From an uncultured Flavobacteriaceae bacterium (GTDB lineage: Bacteria > Bacteroidota > Bacteroidia > Flavobacteriales > Flavobacteriaceae), in NCBI GenBank assembly GCA_943787295.1, contig CALSLW010000001.1, forward strand, positions 248,001 to 312,000: 64,000 nt of DNA, read 5' to 3'. Positions 1 to 8,388 of the stretch are shown piece by piece. The notes under the pieces were generated by a model. That model ran no database searches and was not told where the DNA came from. It saw nothing but the letters and a program-made list of their open reading frames with translations. The position numbers were made by a program, and so were the translations under genes. How positions within the stretch are numbered: the first letter of the stretch is position 1; each line of letters starts with the position of its first letter.

Positions 1-1
1 T

Positions 2-172
2 GGTGCTGGAAAAAAATTTTTAATTAATAAAATTAAAGTACTAAATCACAAATGGGTAATTGCAGATTTTTCTGATGGAACAGATTGGGGGGAAATTCTA
101 ATCGAATACCAAATAAGAGGAGGGGAGATCAAATTGAATGTCTTAGATCAACTGCTGTATTACAATGATTAA
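2..172 (+). CDS. C-terminal end of unknown protein (partial)
   Basis: An open frame enters from the left edge and ends at TAA 170-172, giving about 56 residues. The segment contains a W-V-I-A-D-F-S-D-G stretch followed by W-G-E-I-L-I-E-Y, which resembles the end of a small conserved flavobacterial protein of unknown function. I cannot assign a function. Its stop overlaps the stop of the convergent esterase gene by four bases (TTAA), which supports both ends. The start lies outside the window. Confidence 0.6.
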   Translation, partial: GAGKKFLINKIKVLNHKWVIADFSDGTDWGEILIEYQIRGGEIKLNVLDQLLYYND

Positions 173-819
173 GTATTCGTTTTTAACCAAGCGAGGAGAT
201 CAGCAAAATTCTCTGGATTAATGCCGTGTCCAGCGGGGTATTCCTTATACTCCACTTTTAAGTCTTTTTTTTCGACTAATGCAATGCCTTTTCTCGCCCA
301 GTCAACTGGAAGGGTGGGGTCTTCAGTACCGTGACTGCTAAAGATACGCAGTTGGTCTAATCCTTCTTTGGCGTAGCCAAAAATATTTTCGTTCACATAA
401 CCGCTTAAGGCAATGATTTTATCGATGCGTTCTGGGTGGCTTAAGCCCACAGCCCAACTCAAGATGGCGCCTTGACTAAAGCCTAATAAGGATACTTTTT
501 GACCTTCGAGTTTAAATTGCTCGAGATGATAATCAATGTTGTAGAGGATGATTTCTTGTGCTCTCTTAGCTTCAGCATCATCGCTCCATTTATCTTGTTG
601 CTCATTAAAGTGAATGGAATACCACGCATATCCTCCAAAACCAAGCGTTAAAGGGGCGCGAAGCGAGATGATTAAATATTCTTCTGGAAGGTAATTCGCA
701 AAAGAATAAAGGTCTTCTTCGTGACTTCCATAGCCGTGTAAAAGGAAAAGTATAGGGGTCTTTCCTCCTTCTTTTAATGGTCGCCTAATGCGATAATCTA
801 GCACTTGATTGATTTCCAT
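169..819 (-). CDS. Phospholipase/carboxylesterase family alpha/beta hydrolase
   Basis: This 216-residue protein hydrolyses carboxylic esters; the exact substrate is not predictable. It has the fold signature HGYGS (about 28-32, oxyanion region), the nucleophile elbow GFSQGA with Ser115, a likely acid Asp167 in GTEDPTLP, and His198 in AGHG, so the catalytic triad is complete. There is no signal peptide, which implies a cytoplasmic enzyme. It lies two bases downstream of the dihydroorotase-like gene and is probably cotranscribed with it. The length fits the lysophospholipase/carboxylesterase (Abhydrolase_2) family. Confidence 0.85.
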   Translation of the reverse strand: MEINQVLDYRIRRPLKEGGKTPILFLLHGYGSHEEDLYSFANYLPEEYLIISLRAPLTLGFGGYAWYSIHFNEQQDKWSDDAEAKRAQEIILYNIDYHLEQFKLEGQKVSLLGFSQGAILSWAVGLSHPERIDKIIALSGYVNENIFGYAKEGLDQLRIFSSHGTEDPTLPVDWARKGIALVEKKDLKVEYKEYPAGHGINPENFADLLAWLKTNT

Positions 820-821
820 GC

Positions 822-2072
822 TTATTTTAATGCGATTTTATTTCCGCTAATGCTACCGTAAACTTTTCCCTGAGTACTGTGTCCTAAAAAGGCACAATTT
901 TGGGTTGAAGAAAGGAGATCCTCTTTGGTGAATTTCCCTGCACCATTAGGGGTAAAGAGACTAAGGTTTGCGACTTGACCTTCTTCGATTTTAGTGCTTG
1001 ATAAACCAAAAGTGGTTCTTCCTTTTGTCAAGAACTGAATCACTTTTTGGGTAGGGAAGAAGGTGTTAAGCACACCAAAGGCAGCTTCTAAGCCAACTGT
1101 TCCGCTGGTCGCATGTTCAAATTCTACATGCTTTAATTCTTTATTTAAAGGTTGATGGTGAGAACTAATCATATCGATAGTCCCATCGAGTAAACCTTCT
1201 TTAAGCGCCTCTCTATCTTTTTCTGTACGAAGTGGAGGAGAGAGTTTAAATCGAGTTTCAAAACCAAAGAGGGCATCGTCTGTATAGCAAAGATTTGCTA
1301 AGGCAACACTACAGCTCACCTTCAGCCCCTTTTTCTTTGCTGCACGGATAAGTTCCACGCCTTCTGCAGTTGAAACAAAAGGAATGTGAAGTTTTCCACC
1401 GGCATAGGCTAGAATATGTAAATCTCGGTTGATTTGCAGGGTTTCATTAAGGCTAGGGATTCCAGCTAAACCTAGCTGGGTGCTGCTATTTCCTTCGTGT
1501 GCAACACCGTTTCCACCGATGCGATTATCCTGAGGGCTAGAGATGATCAGTGCATTAAATCGCTGGGCATAAAGCAAGGCGGTTTTGAGTAATTCTGGGT
1601 TCTCAATAGGCTTTAAAAAGTCGCCAAAAGCAACAGCGCCATTGTTTTGTAAATCGTATAATTCTGTCATTAACTTCCCAGCCTGGCCTTTTGTAAGAGC
1701 GGCTATTGGATGCATCTCTGTGGGGTGGTCAGAACGATAGTTTTTTAATTGTATCACTGCCGATTGACTATCGATGGTGGGTTGTGTTTCAGGCTCTAAG
1801 GCGATATCAGTAAAGCCACTTAAGGCCGCTGTTCGCAAACCATTTTCAAGGGTTTCGCGTTCTTCATAGCCTGGTTCACCAAAGCAGACACTTGAATCAA
1901 ACCAACCCATAGAGAGGTGAAGATTGTCTTTTTTAACGGTAACATCGGCTGCTTCTTCTAGGGCGGCTCCTATTTTTGTAATCGTACCACCTGAAATAAA
2001 AACATCAACTTCTTGTAAATGGAAAGCACCTTTAGGGTCTATAATGGTGGCTTTTTTGAGAAGAATTTTCAT
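822..2072 (-). CDS. Dihydroorotase-like amidohydrolase without metal ligands
   Basis: This is a 416-residue member of the dihydroorotase/allantoinase branch of the amidohydrolases, usually annotated as PyrC. The start at 2072 is chosen because the protein then begins M-K-I-L-L-K-K and because a -7 promoter box lies at 2101-2108, inside any longer reading. The usual metal motif D-x-H-x-H-x-R-x-P-G is here D59-S-S-V-C-F-G-E-P-G68, so both His and the Arg are missing. The later second His of H-I-x-H is Phe (LHIPFVST), and the catalytic Asp in the T-D-H-A-P region is replaced (ISSHHQP). Zinc-dependent catalysis as in active PyrC therefore looks unlikely. It may be a non-catalytic partner of aspartate carbamoyltransferase, like the PyrC-prime subunits known elsewhere; that role is inference. 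Confidence 0.8.
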   Translation of the reverse strand: MKILLKKATIIDPKGAFHLQEVDVFISGGTITKIGAALEEAADVTVKKDNLHLSMGWFDSSVCFGEPGYEERETLENGLRTAALSGFTDIALEPETQPTIDSQSAVIQLKNYRSDHPTEMHPIAALTKGQAGKLMTELYDLQNNGAVAFGDFLKPIENPELLKTALLYAQRFNALIISSPQDNRIGGNGVAHEGNSSTQLGLAGIPSLNETLQINRDLHILAYAGGKLHIPFVSTAEGVELIRAAKKKGLKVSCSVALANLCYTDDALFGFETRFKLSPPLRTEKDREALKEGLLDGTIDMISSHHQPLNKELKHVEFEHATSGTVGLEAAFGVLNTFFPTQKVIQFLTKGRTTFGLSSTKIEEGQVANLSLFTPNGAGKFTKEDLLSSTQNCAFLGHSTQGKVYGSISGNKIALK

Positions 2073-2100
2073 GTAACGCTTTCGCTTTCCTTTGTTGGGA

Positions 2101-2108
2101 CAAAAATA
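2101..2108 (-). promoter_or_regulatory. -7 promoter box for dihydroorotase-like gene
   Basis: The minus strand reads TATTTTTG, an exact match to the Bacteroidota -7 consensus TAnnTTTG, 28 bases before the chosen ATG at 2072. I see no good -33 TTTG at the right distance, so this is a one-element match. It argues against the longer reading that would start at 2111. Confidence 0.55.
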
Positions 2109-2149
2109 CAAAAACTTCTCCTTTCTTGAACGGGGAATCTTTCAATGGC

Positions 2150-2914
2150 TTAAAATTTTTCAAAAACCCCTAGCCCAAAGAGGGCATAATCGAACTTTAC
2201 CGGATCCTCAGGATCCATCTTACGCAAGGCGGTATCTAGTTCTAACAAAGCTTTGCCGTCGTTTTGCTTGCGTTTTAATAATCTCAATTTCCTGGCAACA
2301 TTCCCAGAATGTACATCTAAAGGGCAAGACAATTGACGGGGGTGTATGGATGGCCAAAGGCCAAAGTCTACTCCGTTTTTATTCGAACGTACCATCCAGC
2401 GCAAGTACATATTGAGTCGCTTTGCCGCAGAACCCTTTAAAGGATCTGAAACATGCTTTTGCGTGCGTTGTTGATGGGGGAGGGAGAAAAACACTTTTTT
2501 GAAATGGTGAATTGCCACTTGTAAGCTCTTTGGCGTAGCCTGACTACTAAAAAGCTGTTCTAAGCCTTGATGCTCTTGATAAACGTGGCGCAATGCTTTG
2601 ATAAAATAGCGCAAGTCTTCGGCATTAAAAGTGCGGTGGACAAAACCTTCAAAACGGGCGAGATCGATTTCTTTGTGGTTGATGACAAAGTCATAAGGCG
2701 CTTGATCCATCAATTGCATCATCTTTTGGGCATTGTTGATGATGCTTTTTCGATTGCCCCATGCGATGGTTGCGGCTAAAAAACCACTGATTTCAATATC
2801 TTCTTTTAGAGAAAATTGATGCGGGATTTGAATGGGGTCGACCTCAATAAAATCAAAAGATTCGTATTGCTGGGCTTTTTCTTCAAGAAAGGTCTTGATT
2901 TCTGTTAGCTTCAT
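2150..2914 (-). CDS. TIGR02757 family protein (DUF2400)
   Basis: This 254-residue protein matches the conserved TIGR02757/DUF2400 family. Recognisable segments are the N-terminal D-P-I-Q-I-P-H region, the I-A-W-G-N-R-K segment, a central DPLKGSAAKRLNMYLRWMVR motif and the DVHSGNVARKL segment near residues 200-210. The family has the look of a helix-hairpin-helix glycosylase-like fold and its biochemical role is not established. It overlaps the upstream LolD-like gene by four bases (ATGA), so the two are probably translationally coupled. The domain is of usual length and appears intact. Confidence 0.85.
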   Translation of the reverse strand: MKLTEIKTFLEEKAQQYESFDFIEVDPIQIPHQFSLKEDIEISGFLAATIAWGNRKSIINNAQKMMQLMDQAPYDFVINHKEIDLARFEGFVHRTFNAEDLRYFIKALRHVYQEHQGLEQLFSSQATPKSLQVAIHHFKKVFFSLPHQQRTQKHVSDPLKGSAAKRLNMYLRWMVRSNKNGVDFGLWPSIHPRQLSCPLDVHSGNVARKLRLLKRKQNDGKALLELDTALRKMDPEDPVKFDYALFGLGVFEKF

Positions 2915-3582
2915 GCTACAATTGCTCCGTCGACAAGGTGAATGGTACGATCCGCCATATTAGCCAAGGTTTTGTTGTGGGTAACGATCACAAAAGTTTG
3001 CTTTAATTCATCCCTTAAATCAAAGAACAATTGATGCAAAGCATCGGCATTTTTAGAATCGAGATTTCCGCTGGGCTCATCTGCAAAGATAATGGCGGGA
3101 TCGTTCATCAGGGCTCTTGCAACGGCAATGCGCTGTTGTTCTCCACCAGAAAGGGTGTTGGGTTTGTGATCGATGCGATGATCCACTCCTAATCGTTGTA
3201 ACAAGCCCATGGCTTTGTCCTTGACTGCAGCTTTTTTCTTGCCTTGAATAAGGGCCGGCATCATCACATTTTCTAAGGCCGTAAATTCATCGAGCAACTC
3301 GTGAAATTGAAAGACGAAACCCAAGGATTCATTGCGAAAACGCGCTAAATCTCTATCCTTTAATCCTAGAATCTCTGATTGATCAATCATTAAAGTTGTT
3401 GTAGGAGTCTTGTCTGGGCTAGAAAGAGTGCCTAAAATCTGTAACAAGGTCGTTTTACCCGCCCCAGAAGGACCTGTTATTGCAACAACTTCTCCTTTTT
3501 GTATGCTTAAATCTACGCCCTTTAAGACGGTTAAATCTCCATAACTTTTGCGAAGTTGCTTAGCAGTGATAATGTCATTCAT
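2911..3582 (-). CDS. lolD: ABC transporter ATP-binding protein, LolD/MacB type
   Basis: This 223-residue ATPase carries a complete nucleotide-binding domain: Walker A GPSGAGKT (37-44), a Q-loop region FQFHELLDEF, the signature LSGGEQQR, Walker B IIFADEPSGNLD and the switch His in VTHN. The FHELLDEF stretch and overall length fit the LolCDE/MacB/FtsE group that extracts lipoproteins or drives mechanotransmission, and it is usually annotated lolD in flavobacteria. No cognate permease is adjacent, so the partner must be encoded elsewhere. It is the first gene of a two-gene unit with the TIGR02757 gene and is divergent from msrA. Confidence 0.85.
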   Translation of the reverse strand: MNDIITAKQLRKSYGDLTVLKGVDLSIQKGEVVAITGPSGAGKTTLLQILGTLSSPDKTPTTTLMIDQSEILGLKDRDLARFRNESLGFVFQFHELLDEFTALENVMMPALIQGKKKAAVKDKAMGLLQRLGVDHRIDHKPNTLSGGEQQRIAVARALMNDPAIIFADEPSGNLDSKNADALHQLFFDLRDELKQTFVIVTHNKTLANMADRTIHLVDGAIVA

Positions 3583-3733
3583 AGAGCTGCAAATTACAGA
3601 TTTTTAAAAGAATGTCTTTTCGATTAGAGGCTTTTTTCGTTTATCTTTTAATGGATTATTACCGTATAAATGAAGTTTTTATTCAACAAGACTTCATTTT
3701 GTTTAATTATATACGTATATTGGTTAGACATAA

Positions 3734-4267
3734 ATGAAAAAAGAAAAGTTGGCATATTTTGCTGGAGGATGTTTTTGGTGTAGCGAAGCAGTCTTTCAAA
3801 ACCTACGTGGTGTAGACCGGATTATCTCTGGCTATATGGGGGGATTTATCAAGAATCCTGCTTATAGAGAAATCTGTACTGGGCGAACTGGTCATGCCGA
3901 AGGGATCCAATTAACTTATGACGAAAATGTGCTTTCCTACAAAGACCTATTGTATGTCTTTTTTGCCACCCATGACCCCACTACTTTAAACCGTCAGGGT
4001 AATGATGTTGGGACCCAATATCGCTCTGCTATCTTTTATGTGGACGATCTTCAAGAGGCTATCGCCAAAGAAGTTATCGCTGAATTACAGCAAACAACTT
4101 TTGAAGCGCCCATCGTCACCCAATTATTGCCTGAGCATCCTTTTTATACCGCAGAAGAAGAACATCAAAACTATTATAACCAACATACTGAACAATTGTA
4201 TTGCAGTTATGTGATTAGCCCTAAAGTGGCTAAACTAAAAGAAAAATTCAACCATTTATTACATTAA
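3734..4267 (+). CDS. msrA: Peptide-methionine (S)-S-oxide reductase MsrA
   Basis: MsrA reduces the S-epimer of methionine sulfoxide in proteins. The 177-residue protein has the active-site motif GGCFWC at residues 11-16, with Cys13 as the expected nucleophile and an additional Cys16. Further typical segments are SGYMGG, Y-R-E-I-C-T-G-R-T-G-H-A-E, FFATHDPTTLNRQGNDVGTQYRSAIF and AEEEHQNYY. A Cys near the C-terminus (LYCSY) could serve as resolving cysteine. There is no signal peptide, so it acts in the cytoplasm. folE follows three bases after the stop, suggesting a bicistronic unit. Confidence 0.95.
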   Translation: MKKEKLAYFAGGCFWCSEAVFQNLRGVDRIISGYMGGFIKNPAYREICTGRTGHAEGIQLTYDENVLSYKDLLYVFFATHDPTTLNRQGNDVGTQYRSAIFYVDDLQEAIAKEVIAELQQTTFEAPIVTQLLPEHPFYTAEEEHQNYYNQHTEQLYCSYVISPKVAKLKEKFNHLLH

Positions 4268-4270
4268 ATT

Positions 4271-4867
4271 ATGATGAACGACAGTTTTAATATCGACACT
4301 TTACCCATCACAGAAGAAATCAAAGGACACTTTTCTGAAGTGATCAACTTATTGGGAGAAGACACCAGCCGTGAAGGTTTGGTCAAAACTCCAGAACGCG
4401 CTTCTAAAGCCATGAAATTTTTAACAGAAGGCTATGAAATGGATCCACAGCAGATCTTGCAAAGCGCCATGTTTAAAGAAAACTATAACGAGATGGTGAT
4501 CGTAAAAGACATCGAGCTATACTCTCTTTGTGAGCACCATATGTTACCTTTCTTTGGGAAAGCGCATATCGCTTATATACCCAATGGACATATTGTTGGC
4601 TTGAGCAAACTCCCAAGGGTAGTCGACGTGTTTGCTCGTCGTTTACAAGTGCAAGAGCGTCTAACAGAACAAATTTTAGATTGCATCAACGACACCTTAC
4701 AACCAGAAGGGGTTGCCGTAGTGATCGAAGCGTCGCATATGTGTATGATGATGCGCGGAGTGCAAAAGCAAAACTCTACCACGACTACATCTGGCTTCCG
4801 CGGTACTTTTAAAGAAACAGATACCCGCAACGAGTTCTTAAAACTCATTACGTCAAAATTATCTTAA
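4271..4867 (+). CDS. folE: GTP cyclohydrolase I
   Basis: FolE converts GTP to 7,8-dihydroneopterin triphosphate, the first step of folate synthesis. The 198-residue sequence shows the family blocks [14 protein letters not shown], the zinc ligand region [12 protein letters not shown] (Cys87, His90) and the third ligand Cys158 in [10 protein letters not shown], with the following QNSTTTT segment that precedes the C-terminal active-site part. All ligands are present, so this is the zinc-dependent type IA enzyme. Two adjacent ATG codons make the start ambiguous by one residue. Its stop interlocks by four bases with the convergent DUF6787 gene. Confidence 0.96.
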   Translation: MMNDSFNIDTLPITEEIKGHFSEVINLLGEDTSREGLVKTPERASKAMKFLTEGYEMDPQQILQSAMFKENYNEMVIVKDIELYSLCEHHMLPFFGKAHIAYIPNGHIVGLSKLPRVVDVFARRLQVQERLTEQILDCINDTLQPEGVAVVIEASHMCMMMRGVQKQNSTTTTSGFRGTFKETDTRNEFLKLITSKLS

Positions 4868-5196
4868 GGTTCTGGAAAGAATCTTTTAAATCCCATTCGG
4901 CGCAAGATTTTCTTTTCAAATTCCCAGAAAAAGGAAAACTGAAAAAATAGTGCGCCGAAGAGGACTAATAAAACTTGGTAAATAGGGAAGATCACTAGTA
5001 TCCTTAGAATCCAATAAAGAACCATTCCTAAAGGAATATCTGTAAAGACTTCTGGCTGTAAACCGATCAACGCAAGGAAAGGTTTCCCTACTTTAACAGA
5101 ACTAGATCCAGTAATCCCAAAGACAATAAAGACAATCCACAACTGTCTATTAGACTGGATGTTCCATTTTTTTTTTAAGCGATGGAAATAGGCCAT
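4864..5196 (-). CDS. Small membrane protein, DUF6787-like
   Basis: This 110-residue protein has a basic N-terminus (about 1-18), two to three hydrophobic segments (about 20-45, 56-75 and 75-92) and a conserved tail F-F-W-E-F-E-K-K followed by R-R-M-G-F. It resembles a Bacteroidota-restricted membrane family that I recall as DUF6787; the number should be checked. Function is unknown. It is the last gene of the serC-serA unit: its ATG shares one base with the serA stop. It ends in a four-base interlocking stop with folE. Confidence 0.7.
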   Translation of the reverse strand: MAYFHRLKKKWNIQSNRQLWIVFIVFGITGSSSVKVGKPFLALIGLQPEVFTDIPLGMVLYWILRILVIFPIYQVLLVLFGALFFQFSFFWEFEKKILRRMGFKRFFPEP

Positions 5197-6146
5197 TAAG
5201 CGAGGATGGCGCTAATTTGCTCGGCTAATTCAACTCCAATGCGGTCTTGTGCTTCCCCTGTCGCTGCACCAATATGCGGGGTTAAAGAAACTTTAGGGTG
5301 CATCAATACTTTGATGGCTGGTTTAGGCTCGTCTTCAAAAGTGTCTAGTCCAGCGAAAGCTAATTTTCCGCTATCTAAGGCATTTAAAAGGGCAACCTCG
5401 TCAATTACACCACCACGTGCAGCATTTACGATAACAGCACCGTCTTTCATTTGGTTAAATTGTGCTTCTCCAATCACGTATTCCTTTTGTGCTGGAACGT
5501 GTAGGGTAACATAATCTGCCTCAGCTAAAACACTTTCCATGGATTGTGTTTTTACTTCAACATCAATACTTTGACCATTGAATAGAGCAACCTTTACTGT
5601 TGCGCTGTCCATAAACTTATCTGCAGCGATAACATTCATGCCGATCCCTAAACCGATTTTTGCCGCTTCTTGTCCTATACGACCAAAACCAATGATACCT
5701 AATGTTTTTCCGCGTAACTCAACGCCTTTGGCGTAAGCCTTCTTTAAACCTTTAAAGTTGCTTTCACCTTCTAAGGGCATATTGCGATTGCTGTCGTGTA
5801 AAAAACGAACTCCACCGTATAAGTGAGCGAAGACTAATTCTGCTACAGAAGCCGAAGAAGCAGCAGGGGTATTGATCACGTGTAAGCCTTTTTCACGGGC
5901 ATAGTCTACATCGATATTATCCATTCCTACACCACCACGACCGATGATTTTTAGGTTAGGACAGGCGTCGATTAAATCTTTACGAGCTGTTGTTGCACTG
6001 CGGACCAATAAGGCCACAATATCGTTATCGTTGATGTAAGCGACTAATTGCTCTTGCGCAACATTAGTTGTGATTACATTAAATCCGTTAGCAGTTAAAG
6101 CGTCAACTCCACTTTGAGAGATGCCGTCGTTAGCGAGTATATTCAT
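5196..6146 (-). CDS. serA: D-3-phosphoglycerate dehydrogenase
   Basis: SerA oxidises 3-phosphoglycerate to 3-phosphohydroxypyruvate, the committed step of serine synthesis. The 316-residue protein has the NAD-binding segment LGIIGFGRIGQEAA, the catalytic Arg in NAARGGVIDE, a Glu in the D-T-F-E-D-E-P block and the catalytic His in LTPHIGAATGEAQ. There is no C-terminal ACT domain, so serine feedback through ACT is not expected; this is the short form. The gene shares one base with serC upstream and one base with the DUF6787 gene downstream, so the three form an operon. Confidence 0.93.
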   Translation of the reverse strand: MNILANDGISQSGVDALTANGFNVITTNVAQEQLVAYINDNDIVALLVRSATTARKDLIDACPNLKIIGRGGVGMDNIDVDYAREKGLHVINTPAASSASVAELVFAHLYGGVRFLHDSNRNMPLEGESNFKGLKKAYAKGVELRGKTLGIIGFGRIGQEAAKIGLGIGMNVIAADKFMDSATVKVALFNGQSIDVEVKTQSMESVLAEADYVTLHVPAQKEYVIGEAQFNQMKDGAVIVNAARGGVIDEVALLNALDSGKLAFAGLDTFEDEPKPAIKVLMHPKVSLTPHIGAATGEAQDRIGVELAEQISAILA

Positions 6147-7210
6147 TATAGCGTTTTTTCAAATTGTTGCATTACGTCCACCAATTGCTGGGCGCTTTCT
6201 AGGGGTAGGGCATTATAGATTGAGGCGCGATATCCACCTACAGAGCGGTGACCTTTTAGCCCGCTAATGTTGGCAGCATTCCATAGTTCGTCAAAGGCTG
6301 TGCCGTCAACTCCTTCTGCTAGGTTAAAGGTCGCGTTCATAAAGCTGCGGTCTTCTTTAGCAGCAAAACCTTCAAAGGCACTGTTGCGATCGATTTCATC
6401 ATAAATCAATTTTGCCTTGGTCTGGTTATGGGCTTGGATAGCGCTTACGCCCCCTTTTTCTTTTAGCCATTCTAGGGTTAACATAGAAGTGTACACCGCA
6501 AATACTGGCGGAGTATTAAACATACTTCCTTTATCTGCATGGGTCGCATAAGATAACATAGAAGGAACATCTTTGTTCATTTTTGCTAAGACACTGTCTT
6601 TTATGATAACTAAAGTTGTTCCGGCTGGACCCATGTTCTTTTGGGCACCTGCATAAAATAAATCAAAGGCTGAGTAATCGAACTCACGTGAAAAAATATC
6701 TGAGCTCATATCTGCGATCAACGGTACATTGGTTTTTGGTAAGTCGTGAAACTGTGTTCCGAAAATCGTATTGTTTGTGGTGATATGTAAATAGTCTAAA
6801 TCTGCAGGGATGTCTTGTCCCTTTGGGATGTAGTTGAAGTTGGCTTCTTTTGAAGAAGCGATTTCTACAACCTCACCATAGCGTTTAGCTTCTTTGATGG
6901 CTTTGTCAGACCAAGCTCCAGTATTGATATAACCGGCTTTTGACTGCATCAAGTTCGCTGCTGCCATTAAGAATTGCATGCTGGCTCCACCTTGTAAAAA
7001 CAATGCTTGGTAACCTTTATTGGTCAGCCCCGTTAATTCTAATGCAAGGGCTTGTGCCTTGTCCATGATGGCCACAAATTCTTTGCTTCTGTGGGAAATT
7101 TCTATTAAAGATAAACCGATTCCGTCTAGCTCTTGTACTGCTGCTGCAGCCTTTTCCATTACGGGAGCAGGGAGGATAGAGGGGCCTGCGCTAAAATTGT
7201 GTTTCTTCAT
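6146..7210 (-). CDS. serC: Phosphoserine aminotransferase
   Basis: SerC transaminates phosphohydroxypyruvate with glutamate to phosphoserine. The 354-residue protein begins with the family hallmark KHNFSAGPSILP, continues with EISHRSKEF, the phosphate-binding FLQGGASMQF, and the PLP lysine in FYAGAQKNMGPAGTT. The C-terminal GLKGHRSVGGYRASIYNA block is typical and complete. It is the first gene of the serC-serA-DUF6787 operon. The 5-prime flank on the minus strand contains GATATTTG, one mismatch from the -7 consensus, close to the ATG. Confidence 0.96.
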   Translation of the reverse strand: MKKHNFSAGPSILPAPVMEKAAAAVQELDGIGLSLIEISHRSKEFVAIMDKAQALALELTGLTNKGYQALFLQGGASMQFLMAAANLMQSKAGYINTGAWSDKAIKEAKRYGEVVEIASSKEANFNYIPKGQDIPADLDYLHITTNNTIFGTQFHDLPKTNVPLIADMSSDIFSREFDYSAFDLFYAGAQKNMGPAGTTLVIIKDSVLAKMNKDVPSMLSYATHADKGSMFNTPPVFAVYTSMLTLEWLKEKGGVSAIQAHNQTKAKLIYDEIDRNSAFEGFAAKEDRSFMNATFNLAEGVDGTAFDELWNAANISGLKGHRSVGGYRASIYNALPLESAQQLVDVMQQFEKTL

Positions 7211-7299
7211 GGCTTAATTTTAAGATGCAAATATCATCATATCCCAAGAAACATCATAAGCGAATAAGGTTTTTTTACCCTAGTTTTTTAACAATTTAC

Positions 7300-8328
7300 T
7301 TACAATCCTAACAAAAAGGAAATTGGGTCCACGCCATCGGCATAATCCCATAGTCCAGGTTGCTGGGATTTCCCTAGGGGAACGGCTTGTTCAATGGGTA
7401 AATGAGTACTGATACACTGGATTTCTTCCGCCTTTTCGCGCAGCTCTTTTTCGAGTTCAGTTTGATCCTTGTAATAACTGTAATGCAAGCTGGCCACTGG
7501 TGATCCAAAGGAGTCGTGCTCGCGAAGCAACATAAAGCCATTGTCAAGTAAATCAAACTCACTCATTAAGTATACCGCTTTGTTGTAGTCGTAATTGTTC
7601 GCATATTTTGCCGAATCCATTAAATCGGCATGGGGATATAAGGCCCCAAAGATGTTATTGAGGTCATAACCTTTTGGCACATACACCTTTGCAATGCTGC
7701 GACAGCCCAGACCATAGTACTGGACGATATCTTGCGCTAATCCTGCTAGTTCTTCTTTGGATTCCTCTCCGCTTAATACCGAAATTCCATTGCGGTTTTT
7801 GCGAATAATATGGGGGACTTGTGCAAAGTAATGCTCAAAATAGCGGGCTGCATTATTGCTTCCTGTGGCGATTACCGCATCAAAATTTTCTAGTCGATCT
7901 TCTGTAAAATGCAATCGATCCTTAAAAGCCGGAGAGAACCCTTGCAACTGCTCATAGATAAAAGGGATTAAAAGAGGATCAGTCGAAGAGAGTTTGACGG
8001 TCGCATTATGCCCACATAACAAGACACATAAGACATCATGAAAGCCTACTAAGGGAATGTTCCCCGCGAGGATAAGCCCGATGTTTTTTGGCGCAGTCGC
8101 GCCAAAGGAATATCGCTTAGCCCAAGCTTGTAATGCTTCCGCTTGAAGGACCTCTCCCCAAGCATGCAGGGCTTTTAAGCAATTTTCTTCGGTAAACCAA
8201 CCGTTGTTTTGTTGGGCCTTTCGAAGACAGTCAAAGAGGGAAGAATATTCCTTTACGTTGATGTCAATTTCCCGCAAATACTGTCCTAATTTTTCAAATC
8301 CTTCAATATGTTGTTCTATGGTCGTCAT
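7300..8328 (-). CDS. Acyl-CoA reductase, LuxC family
   Basis: The 342-residue protein belongs to the LuxC acyl-CoA reductase family, aldehyde-dehydrogenase-fold proteins that reduce activated fatty acids to aldehydes with NAD(P)H. Visible blocks are KNIGLILAGNIPLVGFHD, KLSSTDPLLIPF, ATGSNNAARYFEHYF and YYGLGCRSIAKVYVP, the last holding the likely catalytic Cys. It is shorter than luminous LuxC and no luxABDE genes are nearby, so bioluminescence is not implied. It lies divergent from a ferredoxin and downstream of no obvious partner; serC and serA are the next genes on the same strand. The physiological substrate is unknown. Confidence 0.82.
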   Translation of the reverse strand: MTTIEQHIEGFEKLGQYLREIDINVKEYSSLFDCLRKAQQNNGWFTEENCLKALHAWGEVLQAEALQAWAKRYSFGATAPKNIGLILAGNIPLVGFHDVLCVLLCGHNATVKLSSTDPLLIPFIYEQLQGFSPAFKDRLHFTEDRLENFDAVIATGSNNAARYFEHYFAQVPHIIRKNRNGISVLSGEESKEELAGLAQDIVQYYGLGCRSIAKVYVPKGYDLNNIFGALYPHADLMDSAKYANNYDYNKAVYLMSEFDLLDNGFMLLREHDSFGSPVASLHYSYYKDQTELEKELREKAEEIQCISTHLPIEQAVPLGKSQQPGLWDYADGVDPISFLLGL

Positions 8329-8331
8329 TTA

Positions 8332-8363
8332 TTTGTCTAGGCGTGATTTATGCAGTATTTTTG
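8332..8363 (+). promoter_or_regulatory. Promoter of ferredoxin gene
   Basis: TTTG at 8332-8335, a 20-base gap and TATTTTTG at 8356-8363 form a full match to the Bacteroidota -33/-7 promoter. It lies 25 bases before the ATG at 8389, which supports that start over an upstream in-frame ATG at 8350 that falls inside the promoter. The -33 element is only four bases from the divergent acyl-CoA reductase start. Confidence 0.8.
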
Positions 8364-8388
8364 CGCAAATGTAAATAAAGAAATTGCT

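Noticed and set aside
2092-2415. 107-codon plus-strand open frame
   Set aside because: It lies opposite the TIGR02757 gene and the dihydroorotase promoter and has no protein-like features.
3669-3698. AATGAAGT/ACTTCATT inverted repeat upstream of msrA
   Set aside because: Eight-base arms with a 14-base loop in AT-rich DNA; could be chance, and no regulator family is implied.
7300-8328. Possible bioluminescence (lux) gene
   Set aside because: LuxC-like proteins occur widely in non-luminous Bacteroidota and no luxA, luxB, luxD or luxE is present.
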